A stretch of 64,000 bases of DNA from Pilaira anomala. Lineage: Eukaryota; Mucoromycota; Mucoromycetes; Mucorales; Mucoraceae. The position numbers were made by a program, and so were the translations under genes. The stretch lies in contig JAIXMQ010000034.1 of the NCBI GenBank assembly GCA_025716855.1, positions 62,001 through 126,000 on the forward strand, read 5' to 3'. This document shows positions 46,457 through 56,865 of the stretch, piece after piece (position 1 is the first letter of the stretch; every line of letters begins with the position of its first letter). The notes beneath the pieces were generated by a model. It saw nothing but the letters and a program-made list of their open reading frames with translations, did no database searches and was not told where the DNA came from.

Positions 46457-49019
46457 GTTTGTTTTTGTAATGTCGTAATGTCCCTACTTTTTTTTTTCCT
46501 CTTTCTTTCTCGGAAAGATAAATTAAAGGAGAAGAAACAAAAAGGAAAGAGGGTACAAGTATAAAAATAAGAAACCCATCTATTTGATTTCTCCATAAGT
46601 GTAACCCTTTGCAAAATCAGTCACATACATAATAATTGTAACATTTAAAATTACAAATAGTCATACGTCTTTCAAACTTGTATATCATCCCAAGTAGTTA
46701 TTATATACTTGAATTGAACGGGATATTGGGGTTTCAAACAATATCGTTTCATTACATAATTATTATTTTTATACATTATGTATTATAGCAATCATCAGTA
46801 CACATAGTGCATAGTAAATAAATCATATATATATTGATTATAACAAGTGAGTTTAGTTATGCAAGACGTATGATATCTGCTTGCGTTCATAAAGCAACAC
46901 ATGCATACATAAATTAATATCTATTGCGTTTGACTTTGGAAAAGTACTAGCCTATCAAGACATGTCCTCTTACTTTTTCAAATGAAAGAGGCTTAGAAGG
47001 GCTTTTTATTTATCCTTCATCTATTGACTTGCCGCTTAACTTTACTTTGGTTGCATTAAAGTGTTTACTGGATTTTTATCTGATTTTCCAAAACTTAAAA
47101 TAGCAAATTGAACTGATCTCTGGTGTTTTTTTTTATCATAGTTGCAAATCAGAATTTTTTTGAAATTTTTGATTTTATAGTTATTGCTTAAGAAAATCTC
47201 GCACAAAAAATATATGTACTTCAAAATGTCTAACAAAACATATAAACAAAAGTTATTTCTTGAACTCCAAAAACAATTGGTAGATACAAAAAAACAATGT
47301 CTAAGGCATTCTCTATCAGTTGTATGTTAACTATGATAATGCCCTATCAAACAGCCGATCTGGAGACAGTACTTTCTCACTTGACATCTGCATCCGAGTT
47401 AATATATTTATCTCAATTACTCATCTTTGTTGGGCACTCTGGCACATAGACTTTCTTTCTATCACATCCACCATCATCTAGCAGGTATAAAATGTTTCAC
47501 TGATTCCACCACATGTCAAACTCAAACCCACCGCGGATTAGACATGTGACTAAAAAATACTTTTATAAAAAAAAATCTTGGCTTTTTATTTATCTAAAAA
47601 CTAATTTTCTAACTTATTCCTCTCTAGCCTGAATTTATAATACTCACCAAATAACCCTTTAAATCAAATCATTCCGGAAAGAACCAAGCGGGACAGCCTC
47701 TTAATGAAAGTGGACAATTCATCTTTTTCTCTTGGTTTAATTGAGTTGTATAGGGGATGATGCAACGATAGAACTTCCAGTACCAAGAACTAGCATGATA
47801 TCACAAAATTGTATTCAAAGATAGTCAAATTCCCTAAGAAGCATCCCTACAAACAAACTGAGAAAAAATTTTGCTTACAATATTATGATATGGCTAACAT
47901 TTATCTTTCAAGTATTTTTTGCACTTTTTTTTTTCGTAGCAGATATGTAAAGTTATTTACATAGAAAAATTAACTCGTTTTAACATTTTTCTTTTCCAAA
48001 CAATCCATGCAACCAATTGAAATACCTACGTCTCCAAGAAAAGCTGTTGCATACATTAAGAGTATCAAAGATGTTAACCTGGAAAAGAGCTGCTGTTGAA
48101 CATTGGCATTTGCCAACTATACCTATATCTTTATTATTGATTACTATTTAAAGGGTGATTCCACCTTTTATCTTTATTTCTCATTAATAAAATAGTAATC
48201 TTAATTTTTAAGATTTTCAACAAACTTAACGTTAACTTTTTTTTTACATATTATTTATCAAACATAACATTGATTATAACACTTCCTTCCAAGATTTTCA
48301 TTTTTTTTTTATCAATAGAATCCTCTCTTTGCTAATTTGACAGACTTATCACCTAAACTTTTGTCCCTTTCACCATAATGTATTCTTTTCAGCTAGCGTT
48401 TCTGGCTAATTATCGAGTTTCAAATACTAGGTTTGGGTTTGTAATTTCAGTAAGGACACCACCTTACAACATGTGAAATCATAAACTCTTTCACCCTGAT
48501 TTATCAAAATATATGTAGTATGTACATTCTATCTTGGAAATAAAAAGTGTTTTTTATTGTATGTAGAGACTTCAAAAGTTTGAAAAAAAAAAGACAAGAA
48601 AAACAGAACTGCATCAACGAACAAAATTAATCTTGTCTTTCGACCGTGTCCACTGACCAGACTGTATGCACATACATGAGCTAATTAATTTATCTTTGTT
48701 AGATATATAGTAGATGTCACTATCAAGTTGAAGGACAACATTCTACTTTTCAATAAAATTGGCGTTAATAAGACAACATTTATTTAAAAAAAAAGCAGGA
48801 TCGATAGATATATAAACAAATATGGTAGCAGATCACAATTTCTGAATTGTGTTAGGCTACTGCGCCAAATTCGTAGTATCGTGGCAAATAAATATACATT
48901 TTGTATCATTCACTATATATCCCAATTGTCCTTAATGTCCTTAAAGTTTAATGTATTTTTAGAAATTTGTTCTAATTAACTGTAAATAGCATAAATATTT
49001 ACAATTTTATTTTAATTTT
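46457..49019. other. Intergenic, no supported gene
   Basis: About 2.5 kb. Small open pieces such as MSNKTYKQKLFLELQKQL (plus, 47228) and a minus-strand CDIMLVLGTGSSIVASSP near 47780-47840 stop quickly and have no flanking conserved parts. They may be debris. Confidence 0.45.
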
Positions 49020-49398
49020 TCAGCGAGAGCTTGAACCAGATGATGATTTTTTGCGAAATCCGCCAAATGATTCCTTAGGTAACTCAGTAGGCAAATCGGT
49101 TAAGGTTCTAAAACGTAGGTATAAGAATGTTAAAAAAAAGGTGTCTTTTTGGGAAACATGTGTACTATCCTACCGCATCATTTTAAGCCTGGTCTTTGCC
49201 GGACTCTGTGGAAAGAGAATGAATGTTAAAAAGTTTAAAAAGGAGTTGCTTTTATTCATTTACCTCACAGTCTTTGACTGCTTGTAAAGCAAGTAATGAA
49301 TATTGTTGAAGAGCATTAGCTGCCGCTTGTCGTTTTATTTTAGTTGCATTATCAATTCGTCTAGATTGGTATACAAGATCTTGATTAGAGCCTGACAT
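49020..49398 (-). CDS. Small protein of unknown function (84 residues, three exons)
   Basis: Exons 49398-49264, 49205-49174 and 49107-49020 join in frame: an N-terminal helix-rich part (RRIDNATKIKRQAAANALQQ, then YSLLALQAVKDC), a linker SPAKTRLKMMR, then TLTDLPTELPKESFGGFRKK and a Ser-rich tail ending in TGA. All three introns' borders are GT-AG, although the second donor (GTAGGA) is weak. No signal peptide or transmembrane helix. I do not recognise the family. The opposite strand has an open frame over the same bases, which I take to be a shadow because it lacks a start and stays open only by chance composition. Confidence 0.55.
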
Positions 49399-50218
49399 TT
49401 TCTTTTTTTCTTTTTTTTATTTAGGAGGAAAAAAAAAAGTACAGAGTAAATGCACCTGACTTGAAAAAATAATAATAATACTACAGCATCAAATTAACTA
49501 GTGGCTTAAGTGTTTTGTGAATTATGTAAATATCCATTTAAAGTAATCGTAGGCTGAGGTTTCTTCTCATTTGCCCTTAATAGAAAGGGTGAATAATGTA
49601 TTGCTTTAAGAAAAACCAATTAACGTCTTCTTTTTTTTTTTACTATATAGTAATTGATCGATAAAGTTCATTTTTTTTTTTTGAAAATCATAAAGAATAA
49701 CTGGAAAAGATGTTTTTTTAAAAAAAGGGATATTATGCAATATTATACTATTAAACAGCAAAAAAAAAGTGCTGTAAACTTGATTTAGTGGTGTGTGCGA
49801 GTACATGTTCTCTTTTTAAACACGTGTAAAGTAAAGCACAATGAGTTGGGAAGAAACATTTTCCTTTTATTATTGTTTTATACTGACCATTACGTTTTAT
49901 TTACTGCACTGAACCTGTCAATAAAAGGTTAATGTGTAACTTTCGAAGCATGACTAGTTAGTAGCGACAAAAATAGTTTCTAACATTTATTATAACAAAA
50001 TAATATTTTTTTCTATTATGCTAACAATAAGATAAAAAGAAGCTCTAACCTTTCAATAGTTTCCTAGTTTAAATTTAGGAGAGAAAAAAAAAGGCTACTT
50101 TGAACTTTGATGTCTTTGTACACAAACAGAGAAAAAGAAGGTCTATTTCGGGGTATCCCCACTTTATTTATACGAATTTAATATTTCACATATGTATAAA
50201 AACCCCCCATCTTCACTG

Positions 50219-50249
<31 letters not shown>

Positions 50250-50315
50250 TGTTATTTTAAAAAAAAAAGAAACTGTCCCTTTTTTTTGTCTCCCTCTGTT
50301 TATTATTTTTAAACA
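49399..50315. other. Intergenic, promoter side of the subtilase
   Basis: AT-rich, with a long T tract (27 T, 50224-50250) about 65 bp before the protease start codon. T-rich tracts at this position are common nucleosome-excluding promoter elements in fungi. No gene seen. Confidence 0.5.
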
Positions 50316-52536
50316 ATGAATACACAGAATAAACTGTGGATCATTTACTTACTTTCGTTCTGGATAACAAGTTGTCTTGGTGATTTCACTCACATCAAGT
50401 ATAAACGTCATGATACTCCGGGCCGAGTCATTCCTAGACGTTACATGGCCGAAATTAATACCAACTTTAATAGCTTTTTAAAAGACATGGAAACTCAAGA
50501 TATAAAAATTCACCGTACAATTCAACACAAATTCTTCAATTCTGTTACTTTTGAAATACTAGATAATGATTATGTAACAACATTAAATTCAATTTTAAAT
50601 CATGCTAATGTAGAATCTGTCTCACCAGTTCACATCCATAAACGGGATATTTCAACAAATCTCAACACAAATTTCATTGCAAAATCCTCGGAAGAAGTGG
50701 GTTACCGGTCCTTGCATCAGTCAATGCAAATTGATAAAGTGCACCGGGAACTTAATCTCACAGGGGAAGGTATATTTATTGCAATAATCGACGGAGGTAA
50801 ATTCAAAATCAAAACAATAATAATAAAAAATTAGATTACTGCAGTCGTACCAACTTCTTTTTTATATATAGGAGTTGATTATAACCTTCCGGCTCTAGGA
50901 GGTGGCTATGGTCCTGGCTTTAAAATACAAACAGGTTATGATTTTATAGGAAGAAATTTTGGCGGTACAGATGAATCTGTACCTGAACCGGATGATGATC
51001 CATATGACGATTGTTACGATTATGACGCTTTAGATGGTAAATATATAAATATATACATATAAAAGAGAATTTATGTCAAATACTAAATTTATTCCTTTCC
51101 ACTTTTTTTTTTTTACCATCAGGGCACGGGACTTCCGTTGCTGGGATCATTGGTGGTTATGATAGTGTAAATGTAAGGTAATACGCGTTTATTTTTAGTT
51201 TTCACGTACTCATATTACTTTTTTTAGAACTTTACTGGTGTAGCACCAAATGCTAAACTTGGTTTCTACAGAGTGTTTGGATGCTATGGAGAAACACAAA
51301 CAGATCTTATTTATCAAGCCATGTTAAAAGCTTATGATGATGGGGCTGACATTATTAACTTAAGTATAGGTGCAAGTTTGCCATGGTCACAATCTGAATC
51401 TCATTCTAGTAAAATTGTCTCAAAACTTAAAGAAGCGGGTGTTACTGGTAAGAAAAAAAAAGAGAGAGATTTTATTTTCATTGTTATTGTTTTTTTTTTA
51501 ACTTTCATTTAATTTATTATCAGTGGTTGCCGCTGCAGGTAATGATGGTGAATTTGGTATTTATTCCCTTACTAGTCCGGGTACAATGGGTTCCACATTT
51601 TCGGTTGGCTCTGCATATAACGACTATTTTTCTTATGATGGCAACTTTACTGCAACTGGTATAGCTAATACGTTTGGTAAGCTCCATGTTATACCACTTC
51701 TCTAGATAAGATATCGTATGTACATATTTATATTTAGCTATCTTTTCATTTATATTATTCTTTAGATTACCAAACTCTTAGTATAGCCAATAATGGTATT
51801 AAAACTAATATGATAGATGGTAAACTAGCCCTTTCTTTTAAAGGTACCGGTTTGGTTGAATATGATGCATGTGAGCCTGAATCCGTATCACCCAATGTCA
51901 AAGGAAAAATAGCATTTACAAAACGAGGCGACTGTACACTTATTACAAAATCAGAAAATGTAAAAAACGCGGGTGCTATTGGGATCATTGTGTACGACAA
52001 TGATGTAGTCTTCAGTAACTCAAATCCTGTCTTAGACTCAGAAATCCCTTTCGCTCTTATTTCACTTTCAGACGGTCTTCAGTTAAAAGAGGTTGTCCAA
52101 AATGCTACGGTCTTTATAAAGTTCTCAAATTATCCCGATATACTTTATAAAAAGTTTATTCATGGTGGTGGCGCTACGTATTATACAAGTGTAGGTCCTA
52201 CTGTAGAGTTAGACTTCAAACCAAATGTTTTGGCTGTAGGAGAAGATGTATTAACTTTGGTACCGCGCACTCCAGGAGCTTGGAACTTATTTGATGGTGC
52301 TTCTGCCGCTGTACCTATTGTTTCAGGATCAGTCGCATTGTACTTGGAATATATTAAGAATAGACCAGCCAATGTTGTTGACTCGATATTTGAAAAATTC
52401 CAGAATTATGGTTTAGCGAGTATTTCAGAAGATAATATGGGTATTGATAATCCTATTCGTATTGGTTCAGGATTGATTCAAGGTAACTATAGAGATGTCA
52501 TGTTTAAAAGAAAGAAAAAAGTGTATTTCTGACTTT

Positions 52537-52570
<34 letters not shown>

Positions 52571-53505
52571 TATATGATTCTATCACACAAACTGCACAAA
52601 CATCTCCCTGCCAAATAAGTTTCAATGATACGGCATCAGAAGATTACAAGACACAAAATATTACAATTACTAACTACGGTCTTAATCCTGTTTCTTATCG
52701 TGTCTATAATAATGCGTCAATTGCTATCGCACCTTATGATCGCGCAGTATCCAAATATAATTTACTAGAACCAGCTAAAAACACAATCGCGTCTGCCAGT
52801 TTAACTTTCTCCAAGCCGGAAATCCATATTGGAGCAGGACAGAGTCAAACCATTACCGTGACTGTAACACCCCCGAATACAGATCCATTAGACCATATCA
52901 TGTACGGAGGATTTATTCAATTTAATCCCATCATCGATACCACTACTACTACTAATACTACTACTAATACTACTATTACTACTACTACTATTAAATCTTT
53001 ACATGTTCCTTATTTTGGTGCAGTAGGAAAACAATACGATCTTCCTATTCTTGATCCTAATTTTAATACCATCATCAAACAAACACACGATAAATCCGCA
53101 TACGAAGTAGACAAGTACCTCATTGATTTCTCGGCAAACAAATCAGACCTTATCGTTGAATTTCGATCCGTGACTCCTACAAAGTTATTTAGGCAAGAGA
53201 TCTTTTCATTTAAAAACTGTACCGATAAAATTGGATTTGCAGGCTACGATAAAATCTATAACAAACAGGATGAACCTGGTGCATCTTATTCTTACCACTT
53301 TAAAGGAACATACTTGAAACAAATCCATACTGACCCATTTGAATCCGAGTCAACTAATCGTGAAAGCCCAATACCATTACCTGATGGAGAATACTATCTT
53401 CGTTTAAAGTTTTTAAAAATATTTGGTGATGTGAAAAAGGCAAATGATTGGGAGTATATTAAAGTAGGCCCTATCATTATAAAACGAAACGAAATTAATG
53501 TATAA
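50316..53505 (+). CDS. Secreted subtilisin-like serine protease (S8) with I9 propeptide and PA insert
   Basis: Seven exons (50316-50796, 50872-51036, 51123-51172, 51228-51447, 51524-51676, 51766-52482, 52571-53505) join to 906 residues. The signal peptide is LWIIYLLSFWITSCLG. An inhibitor-I9-type propeptide follows (RRYMAEINTNFNSFLKDM to about residue 110). The catalytic domain holds the triad Asp in FIAIIDGGVDY, His in GHGTSVAGIIGG and Ser in DGASAAVPIVSG; the oxyanion Asn is in VVAAAGNDG. A protease-associated (PA) domain is inserted (KIAFTKRGDCTLITKSENV, NAGAIGIIVYDND). After the Ser comes a long beta-rich C-terminal region of Fn3-like type with Asn-X-Thr sites and a Thr-rich stretch. The architecture matches Vpr/pyrolysin-like extracellular proteases. 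The Ser motif is GAS instead of the usual GTS. The protein is probably a secreted or wall-associated nutrient-acquiring peptidase. Confidence 0.93.
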
Positions 53506-53762
53506 AATAATAAATTTAATAATTAATCAATGGATGCCTTTCTAAACTCGAAATAAAATAAATTTATTAATGATTTACAAATTTCCTGCCCAAAAAAAGA
53601 CCTAAGAGGATACTGTATGTTGCCAAGTAAATTCAGGTTTAAGTTTCAAGCGTTTGTGATTTGCTGAATGCAAGTCTTACAGGAAACTAAGTCCTTCTAA
53701 CTCGATATCTAATAAATGAGTGGCTAATGCAAATTCGAAGAAGACTGTGCAATTTTTTTTTT

Positions 53763-53776
53763 AAAAAAAGAATAAT
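53763..53776. repeat. LINE target-site duplication, 3' side copy
   Basis: AAAAAAAGAATAAT; its partner is at 55293-55306 and includes the AT of the next gene's ATG. Confidence 0.8.
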
Positions 53777-55264
53777 TTTTTTTTTTTTTGTAGAATTAAT
53801 TTTTATTTTAAATTAAATTTTTTGTAAAAGTTTCACATCGCGGAGAGGTGAAGCTGGATAATATATGAATAACGAGGAGAAAAGGAAAATTGGGAGAAAT
53901 AAGACTGTAGAGTTTTGATTGAGATGGATAAGAGAAGTTAGTCGCTATCGATAGGGTTCAAGAGAATATCAATGTTTCTATTGATGGTCTGTTGAACATT
54001 GGTTGGGTTGAAAGGAACTCCATCAATGGTATGTTTCCAAAAGTGAGTCCAGATAAAGTATTGAATGGTCGAAATAATAGTGTAATATTTTGACTTGGCA
54101 GCATTGGTTTTGATAAAATTGGGAAATTTGAGACTGCACAGACTTGAGAGTAAGGCTTCGAGAGGGATGTTATCTACTGGATATTGTTTGTGGAGGACAC
54201 TGTACCAGATGTCTAGTTTAACAGGACATGAAACTACAAAGTGTGAAAAGTCATCTTCAGATTCATAACACAAGCGGCAAAGAGGACTATCAATAACTTG
54301 CATACATGACATGGCCAAACCATGAGGGATCTTATTTGCTAGAACCCGATACCACACCTGTCTAGCTGGAAGGAGCATGGGAGACGACCAAAAGGACTGT
54401 ACCTTTTCATGAGAAATACGGAATTTCTTGGATTTGGCTGCAGTATAGTGATGAAGACGAAAGTTTTTTGACTCGAATTTTGCCCATAGGAAGGTCTTCG
54501 TAAATTGTTGATGTAGGGACTTATCTTCGGTTTCATCTAGATCCAAGTCAGGGCCAAAGTAGTTCCAAACATATGCTTGAGGCTATAGTATGTGTGTATC
54601 AAGAATATCATCAAGTAGCTGTTTCATTAGTTTTTTCTTGTTGGATTTGAGTTCCCGTGGTACTCGTAATCTAAAAAATTTACCCACCGGATCATACAGG
54701 AATAGTTGTGAGGCTAACAGTTTAGGATATCGATGGAGCCAATGGTCGTTAGGAATAGGATTCAGCATATAAGTCACCGGAAGCTGTAGTAGAGTGCCTA
54801 AAGGTACTGAAGAGAATTGAAATCGAACACGAAAATGATCAAATGCTTTGTACATGGTATGTATAATAGAGGTAGGGTGATTGAGATCATGTTTCCGAAA
54901 TTCCGGCACAAAGAAGGAGATGGTAGCAGGCCGAAGCTGTGGGGTTAACTCTTGACAAAAGCTTTTAAAGAAGGACGTAAGAATATTATGATTTTCAGTC
55001 ATAGTATCTAGGTCAAATAGGTGAGTCAGAAAACGTTTTTGTAAAACCAGGTGTTGTTTTGCTGGATTTATGAGCCCAAGCCCCCCCTCAGAAAGCGGTA
55101 GACACAATTGATCAAAAGAAACTAGAGGCCGTTTGTTTTGCCAGACATATCGGTACATGAGAGATTGCAATTTACTAAAAAAAGATAAGGTAGGATTAAA
55201 TATTCTGAGACAATACCATATTTTTGATAGAATAAGAGTGTTGATGACTGTTGCTCTTCCTCTC

Positions 55265-55268
<4 letters not shown>
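53776..55268 (-). mobile_element. 5'-truncated LINE retrotransposon with poly(A) tail and target duplication
   Basis: The element reads on the minus strand. Its 3' poly(A) is the 14-T run at 53776-53789, preceded by about 150 bp of 3' untranslated sequence and the pseudogene at 53938-55266. The 5' end is truncated at about 55268. Flanks repeat AAAAAAAGAATAAT (53763-53776 and 55293-55306), as expected for target-primed reverse transcription. The right junction carries an expanded A run (30 A, 55270-55299). Confidence 0.88.
53938..55266 (-). pseudogene. LINE ORF2 C-terminal part (post-RT region and zinc knuckle)
   Basis: Begins within the region after the reverse-transcriptase core: RGRATVINTLILSKIWYCLR, LYRYVW-like MYRYVWQNKRP, and PLSEGGLGLINPAKQHLVLQ, the standard distal segment of LINE ORF2. 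It ends in a zf-RVT-type CCHC cluster (CRLCYESEDDFSHFVVSCP) and a tryptophan-rich tail. A single TAG at 54583-54585 interrupts an otherwise continuous frame between DILDTHIL and PQAYVWNYFGPDL. The endonuclease and RT catalytic parts are missing because of 5' truncation. Confidence 0.88.
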
Positions 55269-55292
<24 letters not shown>

Positions 55293-55301
<9 letters not shown>

Positions 55302-55306
55302 ATAAT
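55293..55306. repeat. LINE target-site duplication, 5' side copy, overlapping a start codon
   Basis: The duplication ends at 55306, the T of the ATG (55305-55307) that opens the downstream hydrolase gene. Confidence 0.8.
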
Positions 55307-56027
55307 GATTCCTAAAACTATCTTGTTTCAACGCCCTATCTTACACGCACACCTATTTGCAAAACCAAATAAACCCACACTATGTTTTATACCTGGTTTT
55401 AGGTCCAATTTCATTAGTTCCAAAAAGTCTATTGTTATCTACGAATATGCTTTAAGACACGGGTTAGGTTATGTATCTTGGAACCACAGTGAAAAAGGAT
55501 CGGTCATGGATTGGTACCAAGATGGCTTAAGATTGATGACCCAATTAGGTTTGAAAGACCATTACTATGTTGGTGCAAGTATGGGTTTATGGATCTCACT
55601 TTTATTAGGACCCAAGTCTTTTCCAAAGGGTATTTTAGGTATTGGAGGCGGTGTTGATTTTACAGAACGATGGCTTATGACTGAAGTACCAGAGAGAGAA
55701 AGAGAGGATCCGAATTTCATGTGGCGAAGACCTAGTTCATATGACCCAAAAGGGTATTATGAAATCCCAGTTTCATTCCTGCTTGATTCTCGACCTGCAT
55801 TGATCATGCAAAAGAAAAAACTTATGGTTTCATGTCCAATTTATTTAATTCATGGCGTATTGGATCATGACGTCCCTATCGACACAGCAAAAGCGTTGTA
55901 TCAACATTTATTATCTTGTTCCATGAAAGAAGTTACGCTGGATCAAATAGAAGACGGGGATCATCAACTGTCACGACCAGAGGATTTGAAATTCATCTGT
56001 CATATAATAAACCAAATGTTGAAATAA
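55305..56027 (+). CDS. Alpha/beta hydrolase, ABHD10-like
   Basis: A single exon of 240 residues with the alpha/beta-hydrolase core: an early strand and oxyanion loop LCFIPGFRSN, the nucleophile elbow VGASMGLWIS (GxSxG), the acid in LIHGVLDHDVP and the final His in DGDHQLSR. Length and the DHDVPIDTA/GDHQLS pattern match ABHD10-type enzymes. In animals that enzyme is a mitochondrial thioesterase acting on acyl groups such as S-palmitoyl; the fungal substrate is unknown. The N-terminus is short and lacks an obvious targeting peptide. A LINE insertion has placed 1.5 kb of foreign DNA directly before the start codon, so the original promoter is displaced to beyond 53.76 kb. The frame itself is intact. 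Confidence 0.88.
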   Translation: MIPKTILFQRPILHAHLFAKPNKPTLCFIPGFRSNFISSKKSIVIYEYALRHGLGYVSWNHSEKGSVMDWYQDGLRLMTQLGLKDHYYVGASMGLWISLLLGPKSFPKGILGIGGGVDFTERWLMTEVPEREREDPNFMWRRPSSYDPKGYYEIPVSFLLDSRPALIMQKKKLMVSCPIYLIHGVLDHDVPIDTAKALYQHLLSCSMKEVTLDQIEDGDHQLSRPEDLKFICHIINQMLK

Positions 56028-56081
56028 AACTTTTTTTTTCCTTTTTTTTATATATATATATATATAATTATTTTTTCTACT

Positions 56082-56649
56082 ATGGGAATCATATATCCTG
56101 TTTATTTGGATCATAGTAGTGTTATTTACGCATGTTCAAATTGTGGAATGCATCTTTCTACACCCAATTTATGTCTTTCTAAAGTATGTATGTACTTTGG
56201 ACTACGATATGTGTTTTCTAAATTAAGGAACAATAGAGCTTTTGGGGCATACATGGGGAAGCCTTCTTATTTCTAAAAGTGTAAAATATATTATATAAAA
56301 ATGAATTCTGTGAGCTTTAAAGACTAATTTCGCTTCAATAATAAAAAAGAGTTAATATCGATGTTTCTGTAAAACGAAAGAAAAAGTAAATAAAAAACAA
56401 AGAGAGAGAGTAGGGACCTAATCGAGTCAAAATAGACAGACATCAACAGGAAGACATTGGATTAGTTATATTGCGTGTAATGCTTGTGGAGAAAGGCTTG
56501 GATGGAAATATGCAAGTATTTTATTTTATTATGAACAAAGTTAATAATGAACTTATAATCGAGTTTAGATTCAATCAGAAGAAACAGATCAAAGATACAA
56601 GGAAGGAACTTTTCTTCTTGAAACGCGTAAATTTGCTGCAATTTCTTGA
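56082..56649 (+). CDS. Yippee-like zinc-binding protein; middle exons unclear
   Basis: Yippee proteins are small, zinc-binding and conserved in eukaryotes. In this gene, exon 1 (56082-56182 or so) gives YLDHSSVIYACSNCGMHLS with the first CxxC. An intron beginning GTATGTATG ends at about 56239, and the next exon reads SFWGIHGEAFLFLKV (the family has SFxGxxGRAYLF). The last exons give RQTSTGRHWISYIACNACGE, with the second CxxC, then LGWKYA, a GTATTT...CAG intron, then KETDQRYKEGTFLLETRKF and a TGA. The stretch that should join LKV to RQT (about 10 residues) was not resolved. A possible mini-exon VNIDVS lies near 56355-56372. Without it the gene would stop early, so decay is possible. Confidence 0.7.
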
Positions 56650-56865
56650 TTGATGTTTAAAAACCTTAATTAAATTTGATCGCTTTTTTTTTCATTTCTT
56701 TCCTTTTTTATAATTTTTTTTTTTATATATAAAATGTGGCAAGAAACTAAAGCCAACGATAAGAGGGTAATTTGAACATTACCACTATAGGGTTGTCAAT
56801 AACTAATAACGAGAATAATAAATAAATAAAAAAAACAAAATAAAAAAAAAAAGATTAAAGAACTT

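Noticed and set aside
47760..47850. Sirtuin-like fragment (CDIMLVLGTGSSI) on the minus strand
   Set aside because: Only about 20 residues, quickly followed by a stop, with no other sirtuin motif nearby.
49051..49287. Plus-strand open frame opposite the small three-exon gene
   Set aside because: The minus-strand reading gives a start, three frame-compatible exons and a stop; the plus frame lacks an upstream start and ends in low-complexity hydrophobic sequence.
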